64,000 nucleotides of DNA from Lacihabitans sp. CS3-21 (GCF_024343675.1 NZ_RJUD01000016.1:1-64000); one strand, 5' to 3'; positions 17,989 through 27,794 are shown, counted from the stretch's first letter. The notes: a model not told the origin generated them from the sequence alone. A program made the numbers and translations.

Positions 17989-18202
17989 TGTATAAATAGG
18001 AGTGTTTAATAGTATTTTTCAAAGCTAAATAAATTTTGCTTTCATAGTTAAATTTAGAAGTATTTTTCTTTTTGCTAAATATTTTGTTGGATAAAGTATA
18101 AAGTACCTCCTCTCCACAAAATAAAATCCTTCTCTTTTTTATTGTTTTTTGATTGTTTAAAATACATTAAATCAATAAATTAGTTTTAAAATTTGAAAGA
18201 TA

Positions 18203-19537
18203 ATGAAAAACAAATTGGTAAAAATCGCCTTATTAGTTAGCCTTACAATTTTTGTTTTTAATTGCAAAAAGGATGCTGGTGAAGTTGCTCCCGAAAACGA
18301 GATAGTGACCATCGGGGGCGAAAAAATGGAAATGGCTGACAAGGGAACTATTACAAATGTTGTAAAACAAAATAATACCACTGAGGTAAGCCTTTCAGAC
18401 ATGAAATCATTGGCTAGTTTTGATAATTCCAAGTTGATTTTTGATGGAAGTCCAGCAGGTGTTAAGTCCTTAAAAAATGGTCAAATAGTTCTTTTCGAAG
18501 GAAATTCATTGAGAAAAATTGTCTCTGTTACGGAGTCTGGAGGTAAAACTACAGTAACTACTACAAATGCTAAGTTTAACGAATACTATAAATCCGCCAA
18601 AGTCAATTTCGAGAAGCAAATGTATTGGACTTCAAGCAATATCAAAAATGCCAGTATAAAAGTGGCAGGTGGAAGAATGAAATCCGTTGCTGGAACCAAC
18701 GATGATGGAGTCGAATTTAGTGGAGAACTTAGCGGTTGGAACCTTTCGCTAAAACTTACTCCAGAGGGTGGTAGTGGTAGAAAACTAAATGTGGAGCTTA
18801 CAGCAAAACGTGGAAATTTAGCAGGAATAGAAGCTAAAGGGTTCATTTCTGATTTTTCGGCTTCGAGTGATATTAACTTAAATAACGGTAGTTTGGACGG
18901 ATATAACCACCAACACAATGACCTCAACGGAGAGTTGGAAGTAAAATATGCTTTTTTGAGCCTAAGTCAGATTGCTCAAATAAGCATTCCTCTAGAAATC
19001 TCCAGAACGATCTTGGTTAACGGGGTCATTCCAGTAACTTTTACTCTTAAATGCAACTTAAAAGTATACCCAGAAGTTGCTGCCAATAGCACCTGCCAAG
19101 CTCATTTAAAGTTAACTTATAACGGCACCCAAGGCTTTAATTATAACAACAGAAACATTGAAACCGCAGGAACTTTGGCAGGTTTCGATGTGACCAGAAT
19201 TGGTGATACAGGCTCTGCCTCAGAAGGAATAGTAGGTGTGGGTGTCGGTCTTGAATTTCCAAGATTTCAAATAGGGATATTTCATTCGGTGGTTGTGCCT
19301 TATATTCTTAACAACACAAGCGTTCAATCTTATTTTGAAAGTGGTCTTCCGTTTGTACCTGGGCCATGCAACCAAACTATTTTGGGCCTAAAAGGCGTGG
19401 TAGGAGTTGATTTGAGCTTTTTTGGATTGTCCTACAGTGCATCAAGAGATTTGTATGAACGGAAGACCGAATTCAAAACGCCTGGTTCAAAATGTCCAGC
19501 CGCCCTTAATCCAGCATTGTATGGAGCTCTTTTGTAA
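18203..19537 (+). CDS. Beta-rich lipoprotein of unknown function
   Basis: A 444-aa lipoprotein. The leader has a basic start, a hydrophobic core (IALLVSLTIFVF) and a lipobox ending at NCKK. The mature part is rich in Gly, Ser, Asn and Thr with alternating hydrophobic residues, as in secreted beta-sheet proteins (SGWNLSLKLTPEGGSG, LNVELTAKRGNLAGIEAKG). It contains a few scattered cysteines and aromatic clusters (LDGYNHQHND), but no catalytic motif is visible. It could be a surface-exposed binding or structural lipoprotein. It stands alone upstream of the DUF1080 lipoprotein gene. Confidence 0.65.
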   Translation: MKNKLVKIALLVSLTIFVFNCKKDAGEVAPENEIVTIGGEKMEMADKGTITNVVKQNNTTEVSLSDMKSLASFDNSKLIFDGSPAGVKSLKNGQIVLFEGNSLRKIVSVTESGGKTTVTTTNAKFNEYYKSAKVNFEKQMYWTSSNIKNASIKVAGGRMKSVAGTNDDGVEFSGELSGWNLSLKLTPEGGSGRKLNVELTAKRGNLAGIEAKGFISDFSASSDINLNNGSLDGYNHQHNDLNGELEVKYAFLSLSQIAQISIPLEISRTILVNGVIPVTFTLKCNLKVYPEVAANSTCQAHLKLTYNGTQGFNYNNRNIETAGTLAGFDVTRIGDTGSASEGIVGVGVGLEFPRFQIGIFHSVVVPYILNNTSVQSYFESGLPFVPGPCNQTILGLKGVVGVDLSFFGLSYSASRDLYERKTEFKTPGSKCPAALNPALYGALL

Positions 19538-19538
19538 T

Positions 19539-19571
19539 TTGCTTCAGAATCAAATATTTTTTATACTTTAG
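19539..19571 (+). promoter_or_regulatory. Possible Bacteroidetes-type promoter of the DUF1080 gene
   Basis: TTG at 19539-19541 and TACTTTAG at 19564-19571 match the -33/-7 pattern with 22 bases between them. The gene starts 78 bases downstream. Assigned by eye only. Confidence 0.35.
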
Positions 19572-19648
19572 CAAAATAATCTTTTGTGATTTCTGCTTTT
19601 CTTTAAATTAGAAAGTTGTTTTTGGATGATTTTAAACTTTAAATTAAA

Positions 19649-20383
19649 ATGAATTTAAGACTTACGTATTTCTTATTGATATTGGCTTTTGCTTTTGTGA
19701 ATTTTTCATGTTCAGAAAAGAAAGTTGGCAACAACGAACTTTCGGATTCAGAAAAAAAGGATGGCTGGCAATTATTATTTGATGGCAAAACTGCTCAAGG
19801 TTGGCATTTATACAACAAAGCCAATACTCCCTCGGCTTGGATTGTGAAAGACGGTGAGTTGTTTTGTAATCCTGACACTTTTGAGGTTGAACATGGCGAT
19901 TTGGTTTCTGACAAAGAATACGCCAATTTCGAACTCAAATTTGATTGGAAGATTACAACCGCTGGCAACAGTGGCGTGTTTATCAATGTAATAGAGCGAG
20001 ATACCATTCCTAGAGCTTGGGCGTCAGGGCCTGAATATCAATTGCTAGACCATGAGGGTATTGGCAAAGAATATCTCAAAGATTCTACCAAATGGGCCGC
20101 ATGTTTGTATGGTTTTATGCCACAAAAGAATGTATCAAAACCCAAGTCAGCAGGACAATGGAACGAGTCAAGAATCGTTCAAAACAATGGTAAAATAGCG
20201 TTTTATTTGAACGGAATTCTAACTGCAGAACAAGATTTAACATCAGAAACATGGAAGGGGATGGTGGCGAACAGTGGATTTAAATATTTTCCATTGTTTG
20301 GCAAAAACACCAAAGGGCGAATAGCTCTTCAAGATTGGTCAAAAGGGGTTTCTTTTAGAAATATTAAGATCAAAGAAATGTAA
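19649..20383 (+). CDS. DUF1080 (3-keto-disaccharide hydrolase-like) lipoprotein
   Basis: A 244-aa lipoprotein with lipobox near residue 21 (VNFSC). From about residue 38 it carries a DUF1080 concanavalin-like sandwich: WQLLFDGKTAQGWHLY at the start, VKDGELFCN, FELKFDWKITTAGNSGVFINV, PEYQLLDHEG, WNESRIVQNNGKIAFYLNG and IALQDWSKGVSFRNIKIK at the end. All the family landmarks are present. Several DUF1080 proteins hydrolyse 3-keto-glycosides. An oxidoreductase of the Gfo/Idh/MocA family lies 2 kb upstream, a pairing seen in 3-keto-sugar pathways, though the two are not in one operon here. Confidence 0.88.
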   Translation: MNLRLTYFLLILAFAFVNFSCSEKKVGNNELSDSEKKDGWQLLFDGKTAQGWHLYNKANTPSAWIVKDGELFCNPDTFEVEHGDLVSDKEYANFELKFDWKITTAGNSGVFINVIERDTIPRAWASGPEYQLLDHEGIGKEYLKDSTKWAACLYGFMPQKNVSKPKSAGQWNESRIVQNNGKIAFYLNGILTAEQDLTSETWKGMVANSGFKYFPLFGKNTKGRIALQDWSKGVSFRNIKIKEM

Positions 20384-20387
20384 CTAC

Positions 20388-20867
20388 TTAAGTACGAGCA
20401 ATTATATCTGCAGCCACTTTTTTGAGTTCCGAAATTGAAGTTTTACCATTCAACTTATTTACTTTCAATCGGATTATTTCGTTGCCTTTGCAGGCTATTA
20501 TTAGGCCAAAATTCTCTTTGTCAGTATGAAAAAAAGCTTCATTTCCAATATTTTCGATGGTCTCAAAACCTCGTAAAGATTGATTGGATAACCTGAAGTC
20601 TTCGAAAGTTTTCTTTGCAGAAAGTTCATTTTCATAGCTTTCAAAAATAAAGTAAAGGGCATGATTTGCACTTGATTGGCCAATGTGTGTACTCATGTAT
20701 TTGTGACCATCATTTTTGCTTTCATTTCCACTTTCCTTTAACTCGCAGGTTTCTCCCAAAATCCTCTCCGCTTCTTGTAAAGTAAGTTTATGGCCACCAA
20801 AACCTATTTCTTTAGTTTTTGAAAAATGTATAAACGGAAGCAAAATAAGAAGAATGAGACTTTTCAT
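20388..20867 (-). CDS. Secreted protein of unknown function (159 aa)
   Basis: A short hydrophobic leader (MKSLILLILLPFIHF) precedes a soluble domain that reads as alternating helix and strand: KLTLQEAERILGETCEL, YFIFESYENELSAKKTFEDF, IENIGNEAFFHTD, LIIACKGNEIIRLKVNKL, ELKKVAADII. This looks like a small alpha/beta sensor or binding domain, but I cannot name it. It is convergent with the DUF1080 gene, four bases from its stop. No partner gene is evident. Confidence 0.6.
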   Translation of the reverse strand: MKSLILLILLPFIHFSKTKEIGFGGHKLTLQEAERILGETCELKESGNESKNDGHKYMSTHIGQSSANHALYFIFESYENELSAKKTFEDFRLSNQSLRGFETIENIGNEAFFHTDKENFGLIIACKGNEIIRLKVNKLNGKTSISELKKVAADIIART

Positions 20868-21108
20868 TTGAAATAAAATTATTAGTTGAATAATCTGATA
20901 TAAATTAAAGATACTTCAAGCTGCTATTTGTTGCAAATGTTGCGTTTAATTTTCTAGAAAGGGTACCGTGGAGTTATATTGTGATGGACAAGTTATTTTC
21001 AACACTAATTTCATTCAAATTCAGTGTAGTTTTGAATTTTCCGGAAGAATGAAGCTTAGAATAAGGTAAAACACAGTTGTTATGAATTATGACAATCAAA
21101 TAAATCAT

Positions 21109-21141
21109 AAAAAAACCTACCCAGGTTGCTGGATAGGTTTT
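21109..21141 (-). terminator. Terminator of the fasciclin-domain gene
   Basis: Inverted repeat AAAACCTACCCAG / CTGGATAGGTTTT (21112-21124, 21129-21141; one mismatch-type wobble) with a 4-base loop and a T-run on the minus-strand side. Confidence 0.85.
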
Positions 21142-21159
21142 CTCTAAATTCGGGAAGAA

Positions 21160-21666
21160 TTATTTTGGTAAAACCACCGAGTCAATTACATGTACTACTC
21201 CATTTGAACCTTTCAAATCTGCAGCGACAACAGTGGCCATTCCACCCTTTTCGTCTGTGATAACAACTTTACCACCAAATAATTTTACGCTTAGCTTTCC
21301 ACCACTTACGGTAGTTACGCTAGCTGTACCATTTCCAGCTTTTATAGCAGCTATAACAGCATTGGCGTCAAGATTTCCGCTTACTACGTGGTAAGTTAAA
21401 ATTTTTGCCAATTGGGCTTTATTTTCAGGTTTCAACAAAGTTGCCACTGTACCTTCCGGAAGTTTGGCAAATGCAGAATTGGTTGGAGCAAAAACAGTAA
21501 AAGGTCCAGCACTTTTGAGTGTTGTAACCAAATCCGCGGCTTTTACGGCGGCAACTAAGGTAGTATGATCAGGCGAACCAATGGCGATGTCTACAACATC
21601 TTTGGTTTGAGAGTAGGCGAACATGGGTGAGAACACCAAAAACAAAGCGATCAATAAATTTTTCAT
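21160..21666 (-). CDS. Secreted fasciclin (FAS1) domain protein
   Basis: A 168-aa exported adhesion-type protein. I use the ATG at 21666, which gives a clean Sec leader ([19 protein letters not shown]); the longer open frame adds 15 residues without a leader. A single FAS1 domain fills the mature protein: [36 protein letters not shown] (H1 region), [16 protein letters not shown], then [26 protein letters not shown] (H2 region). Such single-domain proteins in Bacteroidetes are thought to mediate cell-surface contacts. It is monocistronic, with its own terminator. Confidence 0.92.
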   Translation of the reverse strand: MKNLLIALFLVFSPMFAYSQTKDVVDIAIGSPDHTTLVAAVKAADLVTTLKSAGPFTVFAPTNSAFAKLPEGTVATLLKPENKAQLAKILTYHVVSGNLDANAVIAAIKAGNGTASVTTVSGGKLSVKLFGGKVVITDEKGGMATVVAADLKGSNGVVHVIDSVVLPK

Positions 21667-22068
21667 ACTATTATTTAGTTTAATGATGATGTAACCTTGC
21701 TTAACCTGCATTGTTCGAAATAAGGAAGCTGTTGCTTAAATTTTAAGGTGATTTTAATGTGTGGGATTTGCTGCATAGTTTTTAAGAAAAAACTCAACAA
21801 GATGAACGAAAAAGAATCTAAGCAATGCTTTTTCTCAAGAATTTCAATTATTTTGAGAGTTTATGAAGTGTGAATTATCTTTTTTTAGTTCTTAAGTAAT
21901 TCATTATAAAGGTTTTGTATTAGTAATGGTTGCTGCTCCCTATTAGCTTTAGACCGATTTTAATTGGTTGTTGTTTCAATTAAAACTTTCAGGAAACATG
22001 AACTAGTCATTTTATGAACTCGAATTCTCAGTTCGAAGTTTATCGGTATTGAATGAATTAGGATTGGA
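21667..22068. other. 402-base gap without a gene
   Basis: AT-rich DNA upstream of the fasciclin gene and downstream of the large secreted-protein gene, both on the minus strand. It contains a weak inverted repeat GAACT...AGTTC near 22015-22036, too small to call a terminator. No open frame worth reporting is present. Confidence 0.5.
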
Positions 22069-24615
22069 TCAAATTTTGATAATTTTTTTTGATAACACTT
22101 CTTTATCTGATGATACCTGAATTAAATATTGACCAGTTGGGAATTTACTTAAATCCACTTTTTGAAATTGCGTATTGAAATTTGGTAAATTCATAATTCG
22201 ATTGCCGTGAATGTCGAAAATTTGAACTCCAATTTCAGTGATATTATTACATTCTATTGATAATTGGCCATTTGTTGGTATTGGAAAAACGCTAAATTGA
22301 TTATTTGGTGGTTCTGTATTATTAAGAATCAAGTTAAAGACAGCGTCACCTTTAATCTCTCCAAAACCACAAATATTTTTAACTGATTTAACTGTAAATG
22401 TTTCAGATTTTTCAAGGTATAGATTGTATTTGTAAGGACTTTGGATAGGATTAAGCACCATTCCATTCGACAACTGAATTTCCCAAGGCGAATAAGATTT
22501 TAGATCAAAAAATAAACCTAAGGAATCGTTTTTAAGGAAGTCCTTGCCACCACTTACAAAAACGGAAGGATTGATATACTCCTTAACGACAATTCTTAAA
22601 CTATCCTCTATAGAACAATTAGAGATATCTGTTGCTATCACTTTATATAGTCCAGTGTTTTGGAAATCTACTTTTTCAATAATTGGTTTGTTCTTGTATG
22701 AAATGAAATTATTGGGGCCATTCCAAAAATATGTCAACGAATCTACCCTCGGAATATTAAACTCATAAGGCTGGGTTTCACAACTTACCTGATTTAAACC
22801 GCTAAGGTTAAATTTGCCCAAAACCTTTTTTGTAAGATTAATTGTACCTTCAAAGAGACAAGTATCTGTAAAGTTTTTTACTTTGTAAGTCCCAAATTGA
22901 TTTTCAGAATTAATAAATAGGGAGTTCTCTTTGCTATTAGAGATGAAGTTATTTGGGCCGTTCCAAGAATATTTTTTATCCACACCATCAGCATTTATTT
23001 GTATTCTGGAACCAACACAAGCCTGCAATGAATTTGTTGTTTTAACGCCAATCAATTTTTGTACTGTTTTTTCAAAACAAGCGGAGCTTACTTGTACACT
23101 ATAATTTCCCGAATTCTGAGGTTTAATTTCAATAAAACTTTTAGTTTGATCCTTTAGCGTAGCACCATTTACAAACCATTGATATTTTGCAATTGGAGAA
23201 TTTACCGTGCTCAATTTTACGGTCTTTTCATTACAAGCAGAAAGGTTAATTGTAGTGTACTCATTTGCGGTGTTATCTATTTTAATGAAAAATTCATTAG
23301 AAATATATTGGCAGAAACCATAATCTAAATGCAGCTGGTAAGTGCCGGTTTCAGATACATCTATTTTGTAGAACTTATGTTCTCCAAAATTTATCTTTTT
23401 TCCATTTCGTGTCCAAAAATAACTTCTTGGTTGATAAAGTGAATTTGATATTAAAGTAACAATGTTACCCGTACAAATAACGGAATTTTGATTTAATCCG
23501 TTAGAACCGAAAATACGAAGTTTGAATTCTGGTTTAAAATTGTTAACAAGGATTTTATTACTTACAAACTCACAATTAGGGTCTATGTTTCGATAATAAT
23601 AAATCCCAGTTTTTTCAGGAACTAGTACAAATGAGTTAGGTTGAATCAATTCATTTGTTTCCTCGTAATACCAGCTTCCAACTTTATCATAGGGATAAGC
23701 ATTAGCTTGAATTCTTAGAGTTGCTTTATCCTGACAGAAAGCTATAGTATCTATTAGAAGTGTTATTGAAGCCTTATTTCCAAAGTTAAAGATTAAAGGT
23801 CTTGAAGTATGTGAACATTCTCCTTGAGTATATTTAAAAGTATATTTCCCTGATTCTGTTATTTCGTTGGTAAAATATTGGTTTTGATCAAAACTCTTAA
23901 TAAGTACATCATCCTTAAATAAAGAATATTGACCAGCTATTTCATTATATATTCTGTAAGTCTTGGTACAGGTATATACTGTATCCATGTAATTCCGAAT
24001 ATTGGGATTCCAGTCTGGTTTGATTAAAAGACTATCCGAATTTATCACCCTTACAAAGTTCGATGTTGCCTGACATTCACCCGAAGTTACTCTAGCATAG
24101 TAAACACCCGGCTCAGTAATACTCGCTATTGAGTAAATTCTTTCTCGATCTTTAAAATACTGAATAGTTTGAGGTCCTAGCCTAGATTCTATATTTGTAA
24201 TTAATCTAACAACTCCTCCTTTGCACAAACCTACAATGCTATCTGATCTATAGTTAGAGTGATCAACCCAAAGGCGAATTGATTTAACCCGAACTAGTTC
24301 TAATAAACTTGAATAGTAAACACAACCTTGATGTGCTATTTTTACATTATAAACACCTCCCTCTAAGGTTTTAATTTGTCGAGACGTAGCACCTTCAATT
24401 TTTTTTTCATCTTTATACCATTGGATTTGGGAATTTGGAAGGCTGTCCACTCCAATAGTTAAGTTTACACCTGAACATACATTTCTGATATAATTTTTAG
24501 TTGTATTTGGAAATGTGTTGTTGTCTATGTACAGGTTGATTGTTTGATTGCAAATCTCTTGAGAGAGGGCAGTTTTAGAAAATAGGAAGAGGCAGACAAG
24601 TAGAAATTTGGTCAT
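22069..24615 (-). CDS. Large T9SS-sorted protein with repeated Cys-containing Ig-like modules
   Basis: An 848-aa exported protein. A Sec leader (MTKFLLVCLFLFSKTALSQ) is followed by about eight repeating modules of 70-90 residues. Each has a cysteine pair, a tryptophan-containing QWYKDE- or WFVNG-type strand and a GxYxVxV strand, as in Ig/PKD-like surface proteins. The last 80 residues form a type-A sorting domain: FSVFPIPTNGQLSIEC, VQIFDIHGNRIMNL, FPTGQYLIQVSSD, KKIIKI. The protein should therefore be a T9SS cargo on the cell surface or secreted. No catalytic domain is seen, so adhesion is plausible but unproven. It is monocistronic. Confidence 0.85.
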   Translation of the reverse strand: MTKFLLVCLFLFSKTALSQEICNQTINLYIDNNTFPNTTKNYIRNVCSGVNLTIGVDSLPNSQIQWYKDEKKIEGATSRQIKTLEGGVYNVKIAHQGCVYYSSLLELVRVKSIRLWVDHSNYRSDSIVGLCKGGVVRLITNIESRLGPQTIQYFKDRERIYSIASITEPGVYYARVTSGECQATSNFVRVINSDSLLIKPDWNPNIRNYMDTVYTCTKTYRIYNEIAGQYSLFKDDVLIKSFDQNQYFTNEITESGKYTFKYTQGECSHTSRPLIFNFGNKASITLLIDTIAFCQDKATLRIQANAYPYDKVGSWYYEETNELIQPNSFVLVPEKTGIYYYRNIDPNCEFVSNKILVNNFKPEFKLRIFGSNGLNQNSVICTGNIVTLISNSLYQPRSYFWTRNGKKINFGEHKFYKIDVSETGTYQLHLDYGFCQYISNEFFIKIDNTANEYTTINLSACNEKTVKLSTVNSPIAKYQWFVNGATLKDQTKSFIEIKPQNSGNYSVQVSSACFEKTVQKLIGVKTTNSLQACVGSRIQINADGVDKKYSWNGPNNFISNSKENSLFINSENQFGTYKVKNFTDTCLFEGTINLTKKVLGKFNLSGLNQVSCETQPYEFNIPRVDSLTYFWNGPNNFISYKNKPIIEKVDFQNTGLYKVIATDISNCSIEDSLRIVVKEYINPSVFVSGGKDFLKNDSLGLFFDLKSYSPWEIQLSNGMVLNPIQSPYKYNLYLEKSETFTVKSVKNICGFGEIKGDAVFNLILNNTEPPNNQFSVFPIPTNGQLSIECNNITEIGVQIFDIHGNRIMNLPNFNTQFQKVDLSKFPTGQYLIQVSSDKEVLSKKIIKI

Positions 24616-24900
24616 GGTGTTTTATAACAAAATGAGTTTTTATTTTGACAACTTGAGTAAATTAATATTTTAATATGTCTGAGTAAACATTCCGATAAAA
24701 ACCTAATGCAACAAAATATTTTTAGATGGCAAATTAATAAATGCTCTCATCAATAAAAATACATTCTAATTCATAAACTTAGTTTTTGGTAAGTCAAGTT
24801 CAGGTAGAATAGTAAAATTAAAATTAACAATTACGAACTAGGCTTAAAGAAGTCATAAATGACATCTTTTCTATCCATTTAAAACCTTATCTTTAAAATT

Positions 24901-25110
24901 TCATTTTATCTCGATGTTCAAACCACCTTTTTTGCCATCCTTTCCGGCTTCACCATCTTTGCCATTTTCAGCTTTGCCACCGTCACCGCCCATTCCGCCA
25001 AAGAATTCAGGTTGCTTTGGCCTCCCACAATTAGCCTTATTTACTGTACATGATGAACACAACAATATCAAGGAAACCAGCAGAATCTGTTTCATTTTTA
25101 AACATTTCAT
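24901..25110 (-). CDS. Collagen-like Gly-rich mini-lipoprotein (69 aa)
   Basis: A signal peptide with a lipobox (LLCSSC, Cys21) is followed by a short mature part of 48 residues. Its centre is a run of Gly-rich triplet-like repeats with acidic and basic residues (GGDGGKAENGKDGEAGKDGKKGG), reminiscent of collagen-like GXY stretches, with a hydrophobic end (LNIEIK). Translation could start at Met1 or at Met6 (25095). The gene lies 20 bases downstream of no other minus-strand coding end and precedes the oxidoreductase genes on the same strand. The role is unknown; a periplasmic or surface spacer is possible. Confidence 0.65.
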   Translation of the reverse strand: MKCLKMKQILLVSLILLCSSCTVNKANCGRPKQPEFFGGMGGDGGKAENGKDGEAGKDGKKGGLNIEIK

Positions 25111-25130
25111 TAAGAAAAACTAAAAATAAC

Positions 25131-27275
25131 TCAAACCTCCAAAGGCAACTTCCTCTCCCTTTTTCCAGTCAAATTAAAAATGGCGTTGCCAAGGGCTGGA
25201 GCGATAGGAGGTAGGCCTGGTTCTCCTACACCGCCTGGGCGTTCGTAGTTTTCTACGATGTGTATTTCCATTTTTGGTGTTTCGGAGTTACGAAGTACTT
25301 GATAATCATGGTAATTAGACTGCACACATTGGTTGTTTTCGAAGGTTATTCCGCCTTTCGTTGCAGCTTGGATACCCATGATGATGTTTCCTTCGGTTTG
25401 GGCTTTTACGTTGTCGGGGTTAACAAACATTCCGCAGTCTATCACCGAAACCACTTTGTCTATTTTTATGCCGGTGTCGGTTTTTGATACAAATACACAA
25501 GCCGCTGATATCGAGTCAAACGACCGGAAAACTGCAATTCCTTTGGCTTTTCCTGCTGGAAGCGGTGTTTTATAGTCTGCTTTTTCTGCCAACAGATTCA
25601 AAACTTTCGTGAATCTTGGAGCATTTTTTAGCAAATTCAATCTAAACTCTAAAGGGTCTTTTTTAGCTTCGTGGGCCATTTCATCTATAAAACATTCTTG
25701 TCCCCAACCAAAGTTAGAGGCATAAACGCTTCTCCACCAAACGACTGGTATGCTGGTTTTTACCCTAGAATAAGATACTTTGTTGACTTCGAAATTGTAT
25801 TGGTGATTTTCTTGACTGAGTTCACCGCTCAGCCAATCGTCGGCGGTATTAGGTCTTAAACCATTAAACACCTGACCTGCAATAGATTCACCTATAGCTT
25901 GGTGGTGGAAGGCTTTCGCACGACCGTTTTCTATAACGCCTTGCATGCGACTCAGCATGGCTGGTCTATAAGGCCCTTGGGCGATGTCGTCTTCTTTGGT
26001 CCAAAGTACTTTCACGGGCTTTTTAATTTTGCGAGAAATATCGCAAGCTTCGTTTAAAAAATCCATGTAGGCTTTTCTGCCAAAAGAACCACCCAAAAGT
26101 GTTACGTTTATTTTTACTTTTTCTTCAGGAACTCCCAGATATTGAGCTACTTGGCTTAAAGCACCGTCAGGTCCTTGTATGGGTGCCCATACCTCCACAG
26201 AGCCATCGTCTTTTACATGAACAGTGGCATTTTCAGATTCAATGGCTGCATGGGCCAAAAATGGCGTTTCGTAAACGGCCTCTAGTTTTTGCGAAGCTGA
26301 CTCAAAATTAGCATCAAAATCACCTTTTTCTTCTGCTCTTATTCCTGACTTTTTAGCGGCATTGTACGCGGCTTCAAAATATTCTGAAGAATTCTGGTTA
26401 AGGTATTTTCCACTTTCAGATTTCCAATTTACAGTTAATGCTTTTGCACCTTTCAAAGCAGCCCATTGGTTTTGAGCTATTACGGCCACGGCATCTACTT
26501 TGGTGTGTGGCATAGCCCTTTCTATTTTTATTACGTCAAGCACTCCAGTTACTTTACGAGTAGCGGCATCGTCAATTGAAGCGATGGTGTCGTGAATTCT
26601 TGGTGAATGAACCACTTTGGCGAAAACCATACCGGGTATTTCGGCGTCTATTCCATAAATCGCTTTTCCCGTTACTCTATCTGGCACATCGAGTCTTGGA
26701 TTATATTTACCCAAAATCTTGAAGTCTTTTGGATCTTTAAGCTTTGGATTTTTTGGCACTTCGTAAGTCGAAGCCAAGTCTGCTACTTCTCCGTAGGTCA
26801 CACTTTTTTGTGAGCCTTTCAACAAAACTTTTCCAGCTTCGGCATAACAATCGCCTGCGTTTACGCCCCATTTTTCGGCTGCAGCTTTTATTAGCATTTC
26901 TTTGGCAGCGGCACCCGCTTGTCTTAGTGGCATCCAAAGGCCACGTACTGAGCTACTTCCGCCAGATTGTTGACTTCCGTATTTGCTTCTTCCGTCAGAC
27001 TGTATGATACTGACTTGGTCAAGGCTTACCTCTAATTCCTCGGCCAAAAGTGATGGAACAGCCTGTGTAGAGCCTTGTCCCATATCTGGACGGCTGTTTA
27101 CAAGCGTTATTTTACCCGTATTTTCAATAATGATAAACGGATTTATCTCCAAAGCCAGCGTCGCTGGTGTAAGTTTTTTTAGGCCAATATTATTGGAAAA
27201 ACCATCAATGCCGATGCTCAATCCAATTCCAGTCAATCCAAGTGTTTTTATGAATTCTCTTCTGTTATTTTTCAT
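25131..27275 (-). CDS. Molybdopterin-binding subunit of a xanthine dehydrogenase/isoquinoline 1-oxidoreductase-type hydroxylase
   Basis: A 714-aa periplasmic molybdenum hydroxylase large subunit. The ATG at 27275 is chosen because it starts with a twin-arginine-type leader (NNRREFIKTLGLTGIGLSIG), as in IorB proteins, and lies 2 bases after the stop of the small subunit; the longer frame would run into that gene. Motifs: NSRPDMGQGSTQAVPSLLAEEL, GSSSVRGLWMPLRQAGAAAKEML, the GVLDVIKI fold, LLGGSFGRKAYMDF in the molybdopterin site, and the C-terminal GEPGLPPIAPALGNAIF with catalytic Glu. It would oxidise an aldehyde or N-heterocycle with the FeS subunit; the true substrate is unknown. Confidence 0.88.
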   Translation of the reverse strand: MKNNRREFIKTLGLTGIGLSIGIDGFSNNIGLKKLTPATLALEINPFIIIENTGKITLVNSRPDMGQGSTQAVPSLLAEELEVSLDQVSIIQSDGRSKYGSQQSGGSSSVRGLWMPLRQAGAAAKEMLIKAAAEKWGVNAGDCYAEAGKVLLKGSQKSVTYGEVADLASTYEVPKNPKLKDPKDFKILGKYNPRLDVPDRVTGKAIYGIDAEIPGMVFAKVVHSPRIHDTIASIDDAATRKVTGVLDVIKIERAMPHTKVDAVAVIAQNQWAALKGAKALTVNWKSESGKYLNQNSSEYFEAAYNAAKKSGIRAEEKGDFDANFESASQKLEAVYETPFLAHAAIESENATVHVKDDGSVEVWAPIQGPDGALSQVAQYLGVPEEKVKINVTLLGGSFGRKAYMDFLNEACDISRKIKKPVKVLWTKEDDIAQGPYRPAMLSRMQGVIENGRAKAFHHQAIGESIAGQVFNGLRPNTADDWLSGELSQENHQYNFEVNKVSYSRVKTSIPVVWWRSVYASNFGWGQECFIDEMAHEAKKDPLEFRLNLLKNAPRFTKVLNLLAEKADYKTPLPAGKAKGIAVFRSFDSISAACVFVSKTDTGIKIDKVVSVIDCGMFVNPDNVKAQTEGNIIMGIQAATKGGITFENNQCVQSNYHDYQVLRNSETPKMEIHIVENYERPGGVGEPGLPPIAPALGNAIFNLTGKRERKLPLEV

Positions 27276-27277
27276 GA

Positions 27278-27739
27278 TTATAGCATTTTTGAGGCGTTCT
27301 TGATGGCTGTATTTATTCTTTGGTAGGTTCCACAACGGCACAGATTGCCTTCCATGGCAGCCAGGATTTCTTCGTCGTTGGGGTTTTTGTTGGTTTTCAA
27401 TAATGCCACTGCAGACATTATCTGACCTGATTGACAATAGCCGCATTGCGGAACTTGCTCTTCAATCCAAGCTTTTTGAACGGCATGAAGGGTTGGTTCT
27501 GCTATGCCTTCGATGGTGGTAATTTTGGCTTTTTTCGAAATAGCCGAAAGCGGCATTTGACAAGATCGAATAGGCTGACCATCGAGGTGAACGGTGCAGG
27601 CACCGCATTGGGCCATTCCACAGCCAAATTTTGTGCCTTTTAAGTTGGCCAAATCTCTGATAGCCCACACCAAAGGCATATCTGCCTCAGCGGTGATTTT
27701 ATAGACTTTGTTATTGATATTGAGGTTGAATACCGGCAT
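27278..27739 (-). CDS. [2Fe-2S] subunit of the molybdenum hydroxylase
   Basis: A 153-aa iron-sulfur electron-transfer subunit. I take the ATG at 27739 (MPVFNLNIN), which matches the usual start of IorA-type subunits; the open frame extends 27 codons upstream without homology. It has two [2Fe-2S] clusters: a plant-type site with GTKFGCGMAQCGACTVHLDG and a further Cys in RSCQMP, and the C-terminal helical site CGYCQSGQI and GNLCRCGTY. Its stop is 2 bases from the large-subunit start, so the two form one operon. A cytochrome subunit, often present in periplasmic members, is absent here. Confidence 0.93.
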   Translation of the reverse strand: MPVFNLNINNKVYKITAEADMPLVWAIRDLANLKGTKFGCGMAQCGACTVHLDGQPIRSCQMPLSAISKKAKITTIEGIAEPTLHAVQKAWIEEQVPQCGYCQSGQIMSAVALLKTNKNPNDEEILAAMEGNLCRCGTYQRINTAIKNASKML

Positions 27740-27794
27740 ATAGATTGATTTTTTAGTAAAAATAAGAAAATCTTGGTAAAGATTATAATTTGTC

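Noticed and set aside
18203-20383. The two lipoproteins and Gfo/Idh/MocA protein as one operon
   Set aside because: Opposite-strand genes and 100-200-base gaps with a promoter-like motif separate them, so no operon is claimed.
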